The notes beneath the pieces are model-generated. The model saw nothing but the letters and a program-made list of their open reading frames with translations, did no database searches and was not told the DNA's origin. A stretch of 53,945 nt of DNA from Candidatus Aminicenantota bacterium (lineage in GTDB: Bacteria > Acidobacteriota > Aminicenantia > JAMOAD01), in contig JALVQI010000004.1 of NCBI GenBank assembly GCA_027031485.1, positions 1 through 53,945 on the forward strand. The letters are read 5' to 3'. This document shows, in pieces, positions 7,818 to 16,854 of this stretch (its first letter is position 1; each line of letters opens with the position of its first letter). Made by a program: the position numbers and the translations under genes.

Positions 7818-8414
7818 CTTTTTTAAATAATTCTCAGATAATTTCGCAGCTTCCGTAAAAGGATAATCCTTTATAACCTTATTAAAGTAAATTTTAGCTG
7901 TTTTATATTTCTTCCGATTGAAATATATTAAGCCTATTTTAAAGTATGCATCCGGGACTTTGTTGGAAGTCGGATACTCTTTATAGACTTTACGAAAGTA
8001 TTGTCTGGCAAGCTGGGTATTATTCTGTTTCAGATATGATTCCCCGATCCAATAAAGGGAATTATCCGAAAGAGAGTTGTCAGGAAATTTTTGTAAAAAA
8101 AGCAAAAAAGTTTCTATTGCCTGAGAATATTTTTTCTGATTATACAGATTTAAACCTTTGGAATACAGTGAATAGGGATCATTTTCTTCTTTTAGCTTAT
8201 TATCTTCTTTTAACTTGTCTATTTGTTGTTTCAACGCCTCGCTATCTTTCTGAAGAGCAACTATCTTTTTTTCCTGATCCTCTGTTTTATTTTTTAATTC
8301 ATAAACCTGTTCCTGAAGAGAATTAAAATTTCTCTCCAGAACTTCGATTTTTTTGTTAACACATCCCGAAGCTAACAGACTTAATACCAAAATTAATGCT
8401 AATTTATTTTTCAT
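7800..8414 (-). CDS. CpoB/YbgF-like TPR lipoprotein
   Basis: The signal peptide MKNKLALILVLSLLASGC has a textbook lipobox. A coiled coil follows (about residues 20-70), then a spacer and three TPR-like repeats (YSKGLNLYNQKKYSQAIETF, IGESYLKQNNTQLARQYF, IGLIYFNRKKYKTAKIYF), the architecture of CpoB/YbgF. In E. coli CpoB links the Tol-Pal system to PBP1B during constriction. No tol or pal genes are in the window; instead the gene lies 52 nt after ftsZ, which supports a role in division. An alternative ATG at 8447 has a weak GGGGA site; I prefer 8414 because of the signal peptide. Confidence 0.75.
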   Translation of the reverse strand: MKNKLALILVLSLLASGCVNKKIEVLERNFNSLQEQVYELKNKTEDQEKKIVALQKDSEALKQQIDKLKEDNKLKEENDPYSLYSKGLNLYNQKKYSQAIETFLLFLQKFPDNSLSDNSLYWIGESYLKQNNTQLARQYFRKVYKEYPTSNKVPDAYFKIGLIYFNRKKYKTAKIYFNKVIKDYPFTEAAKLSENYLKKIKRRK

Positions 8415-8466
8415 TTTTTTTATTTTATAAAAAAAACCAAAAAACATCAAATTTCCCCGAATCTAA

Positions 8467-9666
8467 TTAATCTCCCTTTTTATTTCTTTTGAAAGTGGGT
8501 TCCTTAAAATCCTCCAGAGCGGATGAACCCATTGAACTTTCCAAAGAAGTAGGTGTATTTATCCAGTTAACATTTGTATTATGATCATCATTCGCCTGAT
8601 TTACTCCCACGGTATCCATAGGATTAAGAAGACCTCCCAATCCTGAAGGAGTCTCTACTCCTCTTGAGCTTACCGGTATGGAACTTGTTTTACCCGCATT
8701 AAATCCGGTGGCTATTACCGTCACTCTTACTCTCCCCTCATAATTTTTATCCAGTACGACTCCGAATTTAATCTCAGCTTCTTTGCTAACTTCCCTGGTT
8801 AAATATTCAACGCCTCCTGTTATCTCTTCCATAGTGATATCTTCCCCACAGGTAAAATTAATAAGAAGACCTCTTGCTCCCTTTATGCTCTTTATGTCAA
8901 CGAGAGGATTCTCTATGGCTTGTTTAATCGCATCATACACTCTTTCATCACCTTCCCCTTCTCCCATTCCCATTACAGCCTGCCCCCCCGCACTCATAAC
9001 TGTTTTCACATCTTCAAAATCAACATTCATAAATCCTGTTGTAGTTATAATATCTGCAATACCTTTCACTGCATTCATCAAAAGTGAATCAGCCTGTTTA
9101 AATGCATCTTTAAATGAAATATTTCCATTGTTTAATTCCTTTACCTTTTCATTGGGAATAATTATTATTGAATTAAGTTTTTCTCTTAAGTTTTCTATTC
9201 CACTCATAGCTTTCTGCATCTTTTTGGCACCCTCAAATAAAAAAGGAGTGGTAACGACTCCCACCGTAAGTATTCCTAACTTTTGAGCTATCTCTGCAAT
9301 AACTGGAGCTGCCCCGGTTCCTGTTCCCCCACCCATTCCGGCGGTTATAAAAATCATATTTGAATTTTTTAATTTTTCACTTATCACCTCTTCACTCTCT
9401 TTTGCAGCCTCCTCTCCTTTTCTCGGATCCCCTCCGGTACCCCTTCCTCCGGTTAATTTTTCTCCTATTTGAATTTTTATCGGTGCCAGATTTTTTTGGA
9501 GATCCTGTGCATCCGTATTAACAGCAATAAAATCAACCCCTTCTATCCCCTCTTCAATCATGTGGTTTAGAGCATTCCCCCCTCCTCCGCCAATTCCTAT
9601 TACTCTTATTGAAGTTAAAGGTTGTCTATTTTCAGCTGGCTTTATTCTCATAAAATTTCCTGCCAT
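8467..9666 (-). CDS. ftsZ: cell division protein FtsZ
   Basis: Tubulin-like GTPase that forms the division ring. [13 protein letters not shown] lies near residue 24, the tubulin signature GGGTGTG at 112-118, and the T7-loop region includes [11 protein letters not shown]. The ATG at 9666 has AGGAGG at 7-nt spacing; an in-frame TTG at 9672 sits too close to that site. The C-terminal peptide reads [11 protein letters not shown], keeping the PTF..R core of the usual D-I-P-x-F-L-R tail that binds FtsA and other partners but with a Lys for the Leu. Last canonical dcw gene, following ftsA by 29 nt. Confidence 0.98.
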   Translation of the reverse strand: MAGNFMRIKPAENRQPLTSIRVIGIGGGGGNALNHMIEEGIEGVDFIAVNTDAQDLQKNLAPIKIQIGEKLTGGRGTGGDPRKGEEAAKESEEVISEKLKNSNMIFITAGMGGGTGTGAAPVIAEIAQKLGILTVGVVTTPFLFEGAKKMQKAMSGIENLREKLNSIIIIPNEKVKELNNGNISFKDAFKQADSLLMNAVKGIADIITTTGFMNVDFEDVKTVMSAGGQAVMGMGEGEGDERVYDAIKQAIENPLVDIKSIKGARGLLINFTCGEDITMEEITGGVEYLTREVSKEAEIKFGVVLDKNYEGRVRVTVIATGFNAGKTSSIPVSSRGVETPSGLGGLLNPMDTVGVNQANDDHNTNVNWINTPTSLESSMGSSALEDFKEPTFKRNKKGD

Positions 9667-9695
9667 CTCCAATCCTCCTTCTTTAATTTATCATA

Positions 9696-10910
9696 TTAAA
9701 AACTCTCAAACAAGCTTTTTATCTTACTCCAAAAACTCTTCTTTTTACTAACCTGAACATCATCAAGGTGTCTCAAAGAAAAAAGCAGAAGGCCCACGCT
9801 AACGGAAAATTCCGGATACCTAACTCTATCTAAAAGCCCTTCAATTCCCGTATCAGGTTTACCTATCCTTGCAGGAAGATTAAAAATCGTTTCAGCCACC
9901 TCGTCCAGACCATTTAAGTTTGCTGTTCCCCCTGTTAATACAATACCTGCATTCATTCTTCTCAGAATACCATTTTTTTCAAGTGTATCTTTGATTAATT
10001 TTAACATTTCCTCAGCACGGGGATATAAAATTTCCACCAGCAAATCCATAGGTATCTGTTTCTCTTCACCGCTTTTGTTTGTCCTTATTTTAATTGTTTG
10101 ATCTCTATTCTGTTCAGTAAGAATAACACTTCCGTACTTTTTTTTAATCTTTTTTGCTTCTCCCATAGTTGTCTTTAAACCTATCGCTATATCATTCGTA
10201 AAATAAAATCCTCCGAGGGGAATTACGACAGAACTCCACAGACTTCCTCTCTCATAAAAAGCAATATCAATTGTTCCTTCCCCGAAATCTATCATCCCGA
10301 CTCCTAACTCTTTTTCATCATAATTTAGAACTGTTTCAGAAGCAGCAATAGCTGACGGGATAAAGGCTTTAATCTCAACCCCAGCTTTATTTACTGCTGT
10401 TGTAAGATTATGAACGGCTGTGGAAAGAGCTGTTACTATGTGAACTTTTATATCCAACTTGTTACCCGTCATTCCTATCGGATTAATAATTCCATCCTGA
10501 GAATCAAGAGTATATTCCTGAGGTAACATATAAAGGATTTCTCTATCATTCGGAATCGGGAGGTTTCTTGCCTGGTTCATAAGTTTGTTTATTTCTTCTT
10601 CAGTTATCTTCTCCTTACCTGTAACATTTATTGTTCCGACAGAGTTTATACTTTGAAGATGGCTACCCGATATGGATACCACCGCTTCCTCAACATCAAC
10701 AAGTGCCATTGTCTCCGCTTCTTTCACAGCCTCTCTTATATCATTTGATACAATCTCAAGATCTTTAATCCCACCTGACCTGATTCCTTTGCTCTCTCTT
10801 ACGCCTATTCCCACAACATTAAGCTCCTCTGTTTCACCTTTTTTCCCTATAAGACAAACTATTTTGTCTGATCCGATATCTATTCCCACCGAATAATTTT
10901 CTTTACCCAT
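9696..10910 (-). CDS. ftsA: cell division protein FtsA
   Basis: Actin-like ATPase that tethers FtsZ to the membrane. The N-terminal phosphate-binding motif is VGIDIGSDKIVCLIG; GMIDFGEGTIDIAF and VLTGGTANLNGL are the later nucleotide-site motifs. The last residues (SFWSKIKSLFESF) form an amphipathic helix, the expected membrane anchor. It starts within ftsQ (8-nt overlap) with AAGGAGG at 5-nt spacing, encoded by the FtsQ C-terminal codons Q-G-G. Confidence 0.97.
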   Translation of the reverse strand: MGKENYSVGIDIGSDKIVCLIGKKGETEELNVVGIGVRESKGIRSGGIKDLEIVSNDIREAVKEAETMALVDVEEAVVSISGSHLQSINSVGTINVTGKEKITEEEINKLMNQARNLPIPNDREILYMLPQEYTLDSQDGIINPIGMTGNKLDIKVHIVTALSTAVHNLTTAVNKAGVEIKAFIPSAIAASETVLNYDEKELGVGMIDFGEGTIDIAFYERGSLWSSVVIPLGGFYFTNDIAIGLKTTMGEAKKIKKKYGSVILTEQNRDQTIKIRTNKSGEEKQIPMDLLVEILYPRAEEMLKLIKDTLEKNGILRRMNAGIVLTGGTANLNGLDEVAETIFNLPARIGKPDTGIEGLLDRVRYPEFSVSVGLLLFSLRHLDDVQVSKKKSFWSKIKSLFESF

Positions 10911-11700
10911 TGAATCCTCCTTGAGCAGGCATTAAATAGGCTCTGTCCTTAAATCTTAAATCTATGTATTCAAAGTTTTTTCTGTTCCTTGAGAGCTCTC
11001 GTTTTATCTTTAAAAAATATCTCCACTTTTTCACTAAATTCGTTTTCCCTAAAAACACTTTTTTGTTATTATCCAATATTGTAACCCCAAAAGGTTCAAT
11101 AAAATAAATTATCATATTTTTCCTGTAATAGGAAGAATGAATAAATTCATTTAATTCATCAAGGGGAAGCAGGTTAAGAACATCTCCCCCATTAAAAAAA
11201 ATAAGGGGAATATCCAGGTTGAATTTTTTAAAACTTGTTTTTATTACATCTCCGTTTTTATCTATCAATATATATTTATGGTTTTTTAACATTAGAAATG
11301 GGATTTTTTCTTTAACAATTAAGACAAGGGTAGAGGGGAATTCTTTTTTTATCACTATTTCTTTAAACTCCGGAAATTTTTTCAATTCTTCTTTAATTTT
11401 ATATGGATTTATAAGAAAAAGATTTTTATGAAGAAACTTTGAGCTTATATCTTTTAACATATCTTTTGTCCTTTGAGATTTTGCCTGAATTTCAATTTCT
11501 TTTACTTCAAAATAGGGGGAAGTTGTAAAATATTTAATGATCTTATAACTTAATAAGAGAGAAAGAGAGAAAATGAGAATTAAAAGGATGGTTTTCAATA
11601 TATTTTTTGCAAAGTGTCTTCTCCTTTTTAAAACTCTTTCACCATTATTAACTCTTTTATATACTCCTTTGGTTGTATATACATATGTGTATCTACTCAT
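10903..11700 (-). CDS. ftsQ: cell division protein FtsQ/DivIB
   Basis: Bitopic divisome protein. A basic cytoplasmic N-terminus (to about residue 35) precedes one membrane span (ILKTILLILIFSLSLLLSY), then a POTRA-like segment (YFEVKEIEIQ...LKKFPEFKEIVIKKEFPSTLVLIVKEKIPFLML) and the beta domain. Sequence is weakly conserved, as is usual for FtsQ; the position between murC and ftsA is decisive. The start overlaps murC by 4 nt (ATGA) with AAGGAGG upstream. At 265 residues it is of normal length. Confidence 0.9.
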   Translation of the reverse strand: MSRYTYVYTTKGVYKRVNNGERVLKRRRHFAKNILKTILLILIFSLSLLLSYKIIKYFTTSPYFEVKEIEIQAKSQRTKDMLKDISSKFLHKNLFLINPYKIKEELKKFPEFKEIVIKKEFPSTLVLIVKEKIPFLMLKNHKYILIDKNGDVIKTSFKKFNLDIPLIFFNGGDVLNLLPLDELNEFIHSSYYRKNMIIYFIEPFGVTILDNNKKVFLGKTNLVKKWRYFLKIKRELSRNRKNFEYIDLRFKDRAYLMPAQGGFNG

Positions 11701-13064
11701 TTTACCCTCCTTATAAATTCCGGGATCAGGTTTCTAATATCACCCGCTCCCTGAAAGATTATTAAGTCTCCAGTTTTTTTTATCCGGATTAATTTATCCA
11801 CAATATCCTCTCTTTTTTTTACAAAAATAATATTATCAAATCCCTGATCTTTAAATTCCCTGAACAAAAGCTTAGAGTTAATACCTTTTATCGGATCTTC
11901 CCCCGCAGAATAAATTTCCGTAAGAATAACAAGGTCCGCTTTTTTAAAGGCACCGGGAAAACTCTTTAAAAGTATTTTTGTTCTTGAATACCTGTGAGGC
12001 TGAAAAACCACAATTAATCTATCTCTCTTTTTCAAACTTGCTATTTCCAGATTTGCTTTAATTTCAGTGGGATGATGTCCATAATCTTCCACAACAATAA
12101 TATCATTTTCATATTTAACATCATATCTTCTACCGACTCCTTCAAATTCTTCAAGAGCTTTTTTTATTGTGGTAAAAGGGATTTTAAGATAACATGCAGC
12201 AGTTATTGCAGCAAGAGCATTCATAATATTGTGCTTCCCAGCAACCCTTAAATTTATTATTCCCTGCTCTTGTCCATTATAAAAAACTTTAAATCGGGAG
12301 GATTCTTTATTTAAAATTTCTCCTCTGACATTGGAAGCACCTGAAAATCCGAATGTTTTAACTATTCTATTAATTTTACTTATTATACCTTTTGATATTT
12401 TATCATCAGCCGATAGAACAGTGATTCCATAAAACGGAACAGAATTTGCAAATTTTACGAATGCTTCTTTTAGTTTTGCAAATGTTCCATAGTGATCAAG
12501 ATGTTCTCTGTCAATGTTCGTTATTATACTTACCGCGGGAGAAAATTTCAAAAATGTTCCGTCACTTTCATCGGCTTCAACAACCATTAAATTTCCCTTT
12601 CCAACCTTTGCTGAAGTTCCGAAGTTCTTAACAATCCCTCCGACAACCACAGTAGGTTGAAATTTTGACACTTCAAGGATTTGTCCCAACATGGATGTTG
12701 TTGTGGTTTTACCGTGTGAGCCGGAAATTGCAATTCCGAATTTTAATCTCATAAGTTCCGAAAGCATCTCTGCTCTTCTCAAGATAAGCAATTTTTTCTC
12801 TTTAGCAGCAACAAGTTCAGGGTTGTTTGCCCTTATGGCTGATGAATAGACAGCAACCTGCTCATCTTTAATATTTTCTTTTTTGTGACCTTTCAATACT
12901 TCAATACCAATCTCTCTTAAATACTTAACTGTTTCAGTATTTAAGTTTATATCAGAACCTCTGACTCTATAACCCATATTATGTAAAATTTCCGCAATAC
13001 CACTCATTCCACTCCCGCCAATACCTATCATAAAAACTTTGTCAATCTCTCCGTATCTTTTCAT
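11697..13064 (-). CDS. murC: UDP-N-acetylmuramate--L-alanine ligase
   Basis: Adds the first stem-peptide residue (L-Ala) to UDP-MurNAc in the cytoplasm. The N-terminal Rossmann motif is MIGIGGSGMSGIAEIL, the ATP loop SGSHGKTTTTSM, and the central-domain signatures are VEADESDGTFL, TNIDREHLDHYG and VEDYGHHPTEI. At 455 residues it is full-length. It follows ftsW with a 4-nt overlap, in the place where murG would normally intervene. It is distinct from the Mpl paralogue at 36976. Confidence 0.97.
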   Translation of the reverse strand: MKRYGEIDKVFMIGIGGSGMSGIAEILHNMGYRVRGSDINLNTETVKYLREIGIEVLKGHKKENIKDEQVAVYSSAIRANNPELVAAKEKKLLILRRAEMLSELMRLKFGIAISGSHGKTTTTSMLGQILEVSKFQPTVVVGGIVKNFGTSAKVGKGNLMVVEADESDGTFLKFSPAVSIITNIDREHLDHYGTFAKLKEAFVKFANSVPFYGITVLSADDKISKGIISKINRIVKTFGFSGASNVRGEILNKESSRFKVFYNGQEQGIINLRVAGKHNIMNALAAITAACYLKIPFTTIKKALEEFEGVGRRYDVKYENDIIVVEDYGHHPTEIKANLEIASLKKRDRLIVVFQPHRYSRTKILLKSFPGAFKKADLVILTEIYSAGEDPIKGINSKLLFREFKDQGFDNIIFVKKREDIVDKLIRIKKTGDLIIFQGAGDIRNLIPEFIRRVK

Positions 13065-14155
13065 TTGCTCTTTCCCGAACCTATTTTTATCAAAATACTA
13101 ACTGCAAAAATTAGCACAACAAGGGAGGAGCCTCCATAACTTAAAAATGGCAGAGGAATCCCCTTGGGAGGAAAAATTCCTATTACAACTGAAATGTTTA
13201 TTAATGTTTGAATGATAATCCAGAAGGTTATCCCGGAGGCAATCAAATAGTTCTGGATGTTCTTTGTTTTGAGAGAAACCTTTATTCCCTGTAAAGCAAA
13301 ATAAAGAAATAAAATAACAATGAGGAATGTCATTATGAAACCTCCCTCTTCCCCGATAACAGAGAATATAAAATCCGTATGAGCATAGGGGAGGTAGTAG
13401 AGTTTCTGAGTGGAATCTGCAAGCCCAACTCCACTAATTCCCCCCGAACCAAGAGCAATCAATGATTGAATTATCTGAAAGCCTCTTCCCAGCGGATCCG
13501 ACTCATAATCAAAGAGAGTCACAATCCTTTTTAATGCATAATTGTAAAAATACAGGGTAACAGCACCAAACATAAGAAAAACTGTTCCTATGCTTAAAAG
13601 ATATTTAATCCCAACTCCACCAAGGTATAGGATTATTCCACTTAATATGATTATCATAGCGGCTGTTCCGAAATCAGGTTGCTTGATTATTAAAATAACT
13701 ATTAATCCCACTATAATCAATGGAAGAATAATACCATAAATACCCTTGTTTACTTGTTCCCTTTTCCTTGAGAGAAAATAAGAGAGGTAAAGTATAATAC
13801 TCAGTTTGGCAAGCTCTGACGGTTGAAAAGAAAAGCTTCCGAATCTTAGCCATCTCTGGGTGTTGTTTATAATAGGAGATGAAAATGTCAAAAACAGTAA
13901 TATTATGGTTAGAATAAGAAGGCTATATACAAAAACAGGAGATTTATAAAACTCTGTTTTTGAACGGATAACAAGATACATAATCGTAAATCCTACCATT
14001 AAATAGAAAAGATGCTTGGCAAAAAAATAATAGGGTTTACCGTAAAGCTCAGAAGATAGAATCGCAGAAGCACTGAAGACAGCAATCGCTCCTATAATAC
14101 TTAACAGGATGATGGGGACTATAAGTTTTTTGTTTATTCCGGGAGGTTTAACCAT
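13061..14155 (-). CDS. ftsW: peptidoglycan glycosyltransferase FtsW
   Basis: SEDS-family integral membrane protein (about 10 spans) that polymerises lipid II at the septum with FtsI. Typical motifs: RWLRFGSFSFQPSELAKL, IIKQPDFGTA, GLADSTQKLYYLPYAHTDFIFSVIGEEGG and PFLSYGGSSL. It overlaps the murD end by 8 nt and murC by 4 nt. RodA is the alternative, but the operon position favours FtsW. Confidence 0.95.
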   Translation of the reverse strand: MVKPPGINKKLIVPIILLSIIGAIAVFSASAILSSELYGKPYYFFAKHLFYLMVGFTIMYLVIRSKTEFYKSPVFVYSLLILTIILLFLTFSSPIINNTQRWLRFGSFSFQPSELAKLSIILYLSYFLSRKREQVNKGIYGIILPLIIVGLIVILIIKQPDFGTAAMIIILSGIILYLGGVGIKYLLSIGTVFLMFGAVTLYFYNYALKRIVTLFDYESDPLGRGFQIIQSLIALGSGGISGVGLADSTQKLYYLPYAHTDFIFSVIGEEGGFIMTFLIVILFLYFALQGIKVSLKTKNIQNYLIASGITFWIIIQTLINISVVIGIFPPKGIPLPFLSYGGSSLVVLIFAVSILIKIGSGKSK

Positions 14156-15485
14156 TTCCTATCTCCTTATTTAGCTTTTTAACCAAATCCTTAAAATCTT
14201 TTCCTCTCTCTTCAAAGTTTTTATACATATCAAAGCTCGCACAAGCAGGAGAGAGAAGAACAATATCTCCCTTTTCCGCCAAAGCGTATGAGTTTCTTAC
14301 CGCTTCTTCCATAGTATTAACTTCAATGAATTCTATGTCCCTGTTCAGCTGCCCTTTTATCTTCTCTCTGGCTGCACCAATTAAGATTAATTTTTTTACC
14401 TTTGATTTTATAATGTCATTTAAAAGAGTAAAATCTCCCCCTTTATCCTTTCCACCTAAAATGAGAATTACGGGAGAGCTAAAGCTTTTAAGTGCCTTAT
14501 AAGTAGCATCAATATTTGTGGCTTTTGAATCATTTATAAATTTTACCCCGTTTATTTCTCCGCATAATTCAGTTCTATGTTCAAGCCCTTTGAAAGTTTT
14601 TATTCCTTTTTTAATCTCAGAATTTCTCAGACCTATAATCTTCATCACTCCCACAACAGCCAAGGTGTTTTCAATATTGTGAATTCCCAAAAGAGGTATA
14701 TCCGAAAAATCCAAAATCTCTTCTTTCTTGTAAAAAATCTTATTATTTTTTGTATAAATATCGGTATCTTCTTTTTCAATTGAATACAATACTTTTGTGG
14801 CCTTTATATTGTCTAAATTATTTTTTATATATTCATCCTCTATATTCAGGACTGCAAAATCCGTTTTTTGCTGATTTTTAAACATATTAAACTTGGCAAT
14901 GGCATAATCTTTAAAATTACTGTATCTGTCAAGATGATCAGGTGTTATATTTAGCAGTACGGAGATAAATGGTTTGAATTTTTTTATTTTCTCAAGCTGA
15001 AAACTTGAAAGTTCAACAACAAAATATTCGGAATCCTCTTCTGTAAATTTTATCAAAGGAATTCCGATATTGCCGCCTATCGTTGCCTTTACTCCAGCCT
15101 CTTTTAAAATATGATAAATCATTGAAGTGACCGTTGATTTTCCGTTTGAGCCCGTAATTCCGATTATCTTACTATTTATAAAATAAGAAGCAAACTCTAT
15201 CTCCGAAATAATATCTTTCCCTTTTTCTTCAAGCTCTGAAACAAAGGGGCTTTTTGAAGGAACTCCGGGAGAAATCACTATAAGATCACACTCTTTTAAA
15301 AATTCAAGACTATTTTTCCCGAGTTCATATTCATATCCCTTTTCAATGAGCTCTTCTTCTAATTCCCTGGAAGCTGACAGCTCTGAGACTTTTACCTTGC
15401 CTCCTCTTTTTCGAACAAACTCTGCAACAGCTCTTCCTGTTCTTGAGTAGCCTATAATACCAATAATTTTATTTTTTAATTCCAT
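14148..15485 (-). CDS. murD: UDP-N-acetylmuramoyl-L-alanine--D-glutamate ligase
   Basis: Adds D-Glu to UDP-MurNAc-L-Ala. The N-terminal domain shows IGIIGYSRTGRAVAEF, the ATP loop is GITGSNGKSTVTSM, and VELSSFQLE, LLNITPDHLDRY and NDSKATNIDAT mark the central and C-terminal domains. The ATG has GAGG at 6-nt spacing and lies 17 nt inside the end of murF. In canonical dcw clusters mraY sits between murF and murD; here there is no room for it. Confidence 0.96.
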   Translation of the reverse strand: MELKNKIIGIIGYSRTGRAVAEFVRKRGGKVKVSELSASRELEEELIEKGYEYELGKNSLEFLKECDLIVISPGVPSKSPFVSELEEKGKDIISEIEFASYFINSKIIGITGSNGKSTVTSMIYHILKEAGVKATIGGNIGIPLIKFTEEDSEYFVVELSSFQLEKIKKFKPFISVLLNITPDHLDRYSNFKDYAIAKFNMFKNQQKTDFAVLNIEDEYIKNNLDNIKATKVLYSIEKEDTDIYTKNNKIFYKKEEILDFSDIPLLGIHNIENTLAVVGVMKIIGLRNSEIKKGIKTFKGLEHRTELCGEINGVKFINDSKATNIDATYKALKSFSSPVILILGGKDKGGDFTLLNDIIKSKVKKLILIGAAREKIKGQLNRDIEFIEVNTMEEAVRNSYALAEKGDIVLLSPACASFDMYKNFEERGKDFKDLVKKLNKEIGNG

Positions 15486-16854
15486 CTTTTGCCTCTTCGA
15501 CTAATTTAAAGAGATTTGTTCCATGGGAACCTTTTATAAGGATTGAGACATTCTCTTTCAACAGGGAGAAAAATCTTTCCCTAAACTCTTTGTAAGAATC
15601 GTAAAAAAACACTCTTTCAGTCCACTCTTTATCCTTTCTTAAAATTTCGTATGGATAAATCATATTCCCCTGAACAAAATAAATCTTTTCTGTTTTATCC
15701 TTCAATTTTTTTAAGTATGAAGCTATCTCTTTATGTATCTGAACACTTTTTTCTCCCAATTCCAAGATTTCCCCTACAATAATAATCTTCTTACCTTCAA
15801 TAAGTTTAAAATCATTAAGAATAAGTTTTAATGCATCAGGATTTGAATTATAGCTGTCATCTAATATTAAAGAATTGTTTATTTTAATTATCTCTCCTCT
15901 GTGGATATATGGTCTTAAAACCTTTACTCTTTCCTTTATTTTCTCAGATTTTAAGCCTAAAGCTTTAGCAAGTGAGATTGCAGCTATAAGGTTCTCTATA
16001 TGGGTTGAGAGAAATATATTTGATTGGAAAATTTCACTTTCATTCCCATCTGTAAAAGCTAATCTTGTTCCATTCAAAAGATCCCTTTTGATAATTTTAA
16101 AACTGAAATTTGCTCCCTCCGAGATCCCATAGAATATTTTATTTTGATATCTATCTCCAATTTTTTTTGTAAACTCATTGTCAATATTTAAAAGAATTTT
16201 TCCATCTTTTTTAAGACCTGCGAATATTTCTTCCTTTGCTCTGATTACACCTTCCACTGACCCTAATTTTTCCAGATGAGTCCTTAATATGTTTAATATT
16301 GCAGCTATATCGGGTCCTATCATAAGGGAATTTTTCTCTATTTCTCCAAATCTGTTTGTCCCCAATTCAAAAACAGCAACTTCTGTTCCTTCCTCAAATT
16401 TTTCCAGTATCCCGAGAGGAACTCCGATATCACTGTTAAAATTCCCGGGGGTTTTAAAGGTTTTATAAAAATCCTCTAAAATAAAAGACAAAAATTCCTT
16501 TGTCGTTGTTTTACCAGCACTGCCGGTTAAAGCTATCACTTTTGCCGAAGACTGTCTCAGGATTTCTTTTGCAATGCCATACAAAAACTCATGGGTATTA
16601 TCTACAATTATCCCCGTAAATCCATTCACCAGTTGAATCTCTTTCTGACCAACATAACCTTTTGCTCCATTTTTGAGAGCTGATTCTATATAATTATTCC
16701 CATCATTTTTATCTGTTTTAAAGGCAAAGAAAAGCTCTCCTCCCTTAATAAGCCTTGAATCAAAGGCAAAAGAGGAAAATTCATTTTCAATGTTTCCTAT
16801 TATCTTTTTTACTCCCTCAATCCTCTTTAAAAAATCAACTGATAGTTTTACCAT
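15469..16854 (-). CDS. murF: UDP-N-acetylmuramoyl-tripeptide--D-alanyl-D-alanine ligase
   Basis: Adds D-Ala-D-Ala to complete the UDP-MurNAc-pentapeptide. The N-terminal domain (FSSFAFDSRLIKGGELFFAFK) binds the substrate, the ATP loop is ALTGSAGKTTTKEF, and NFNSDIGVPLG, VFELGTNRFGEI and LDDSYNSNPDA are MurF-specific. The start overlaps the murE end by 7 nt. It is full-length at 461 residues. No ddl gene for its dipeptide substrate is in the window. Confidence 0.96.
   Translation of the reverse strand: MVKLSVDFLKRIEGVKKIIGNIENEFSSFAFDSRLIKGGELFFAFKTDKNDGNNYIESALKNGAKGYVGQKEIQLVNGFTGIIVDNTHEFLYGIAKEILRQSSAKVIALTGSAGKTTTKEFLSFILEDFYKTFKTPGNFNSDIGVPLGILEKFEEGTEVAVFELGTNRFGEIEKNSLMIGPDIAAILNILRTHLEKLGSVEGVIRAKEEIFAGLKKDGKILLNIDNEFTKKIGDRYQNKIFYGISEGANFSFKIIKRDLLNGTRLAFTDGNESEIFQSNIFLSTHIENLIAAISLAKALGLKSEKIKERVKVLRPYIHRGEIIKINNSLILDDSYNSNPDALKLILNDFKLIEGKKIIIVGEILELGEKSVQIHKEIASYLKKLKDKTEKIYFVQGNMIYPYEILRKDKEWTERVFFYDSYKEFRERFFSLLKENVSILIKGSHGTNLFKLVEEAKDGIKK

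Noticed and set aside
7946-8326. 126-codon open frame on the plus strand
   Set aside because: Antisense to the CpoB-like gene; no start signal and no recognisable protein.
8783-9286. 167-codon open frame on the plus strand
   Set aside because: Antisense shadow of ftsZ with low-complexity Ser/Pro/Ile content and no ribosome site.
12500-14200. A hidden or degraded murG or mraY between dcw genes
   Set aside because: ftsW overlaps murC by 4 nt and murF overlaps murD by 17 nt; no spare sequence exists.
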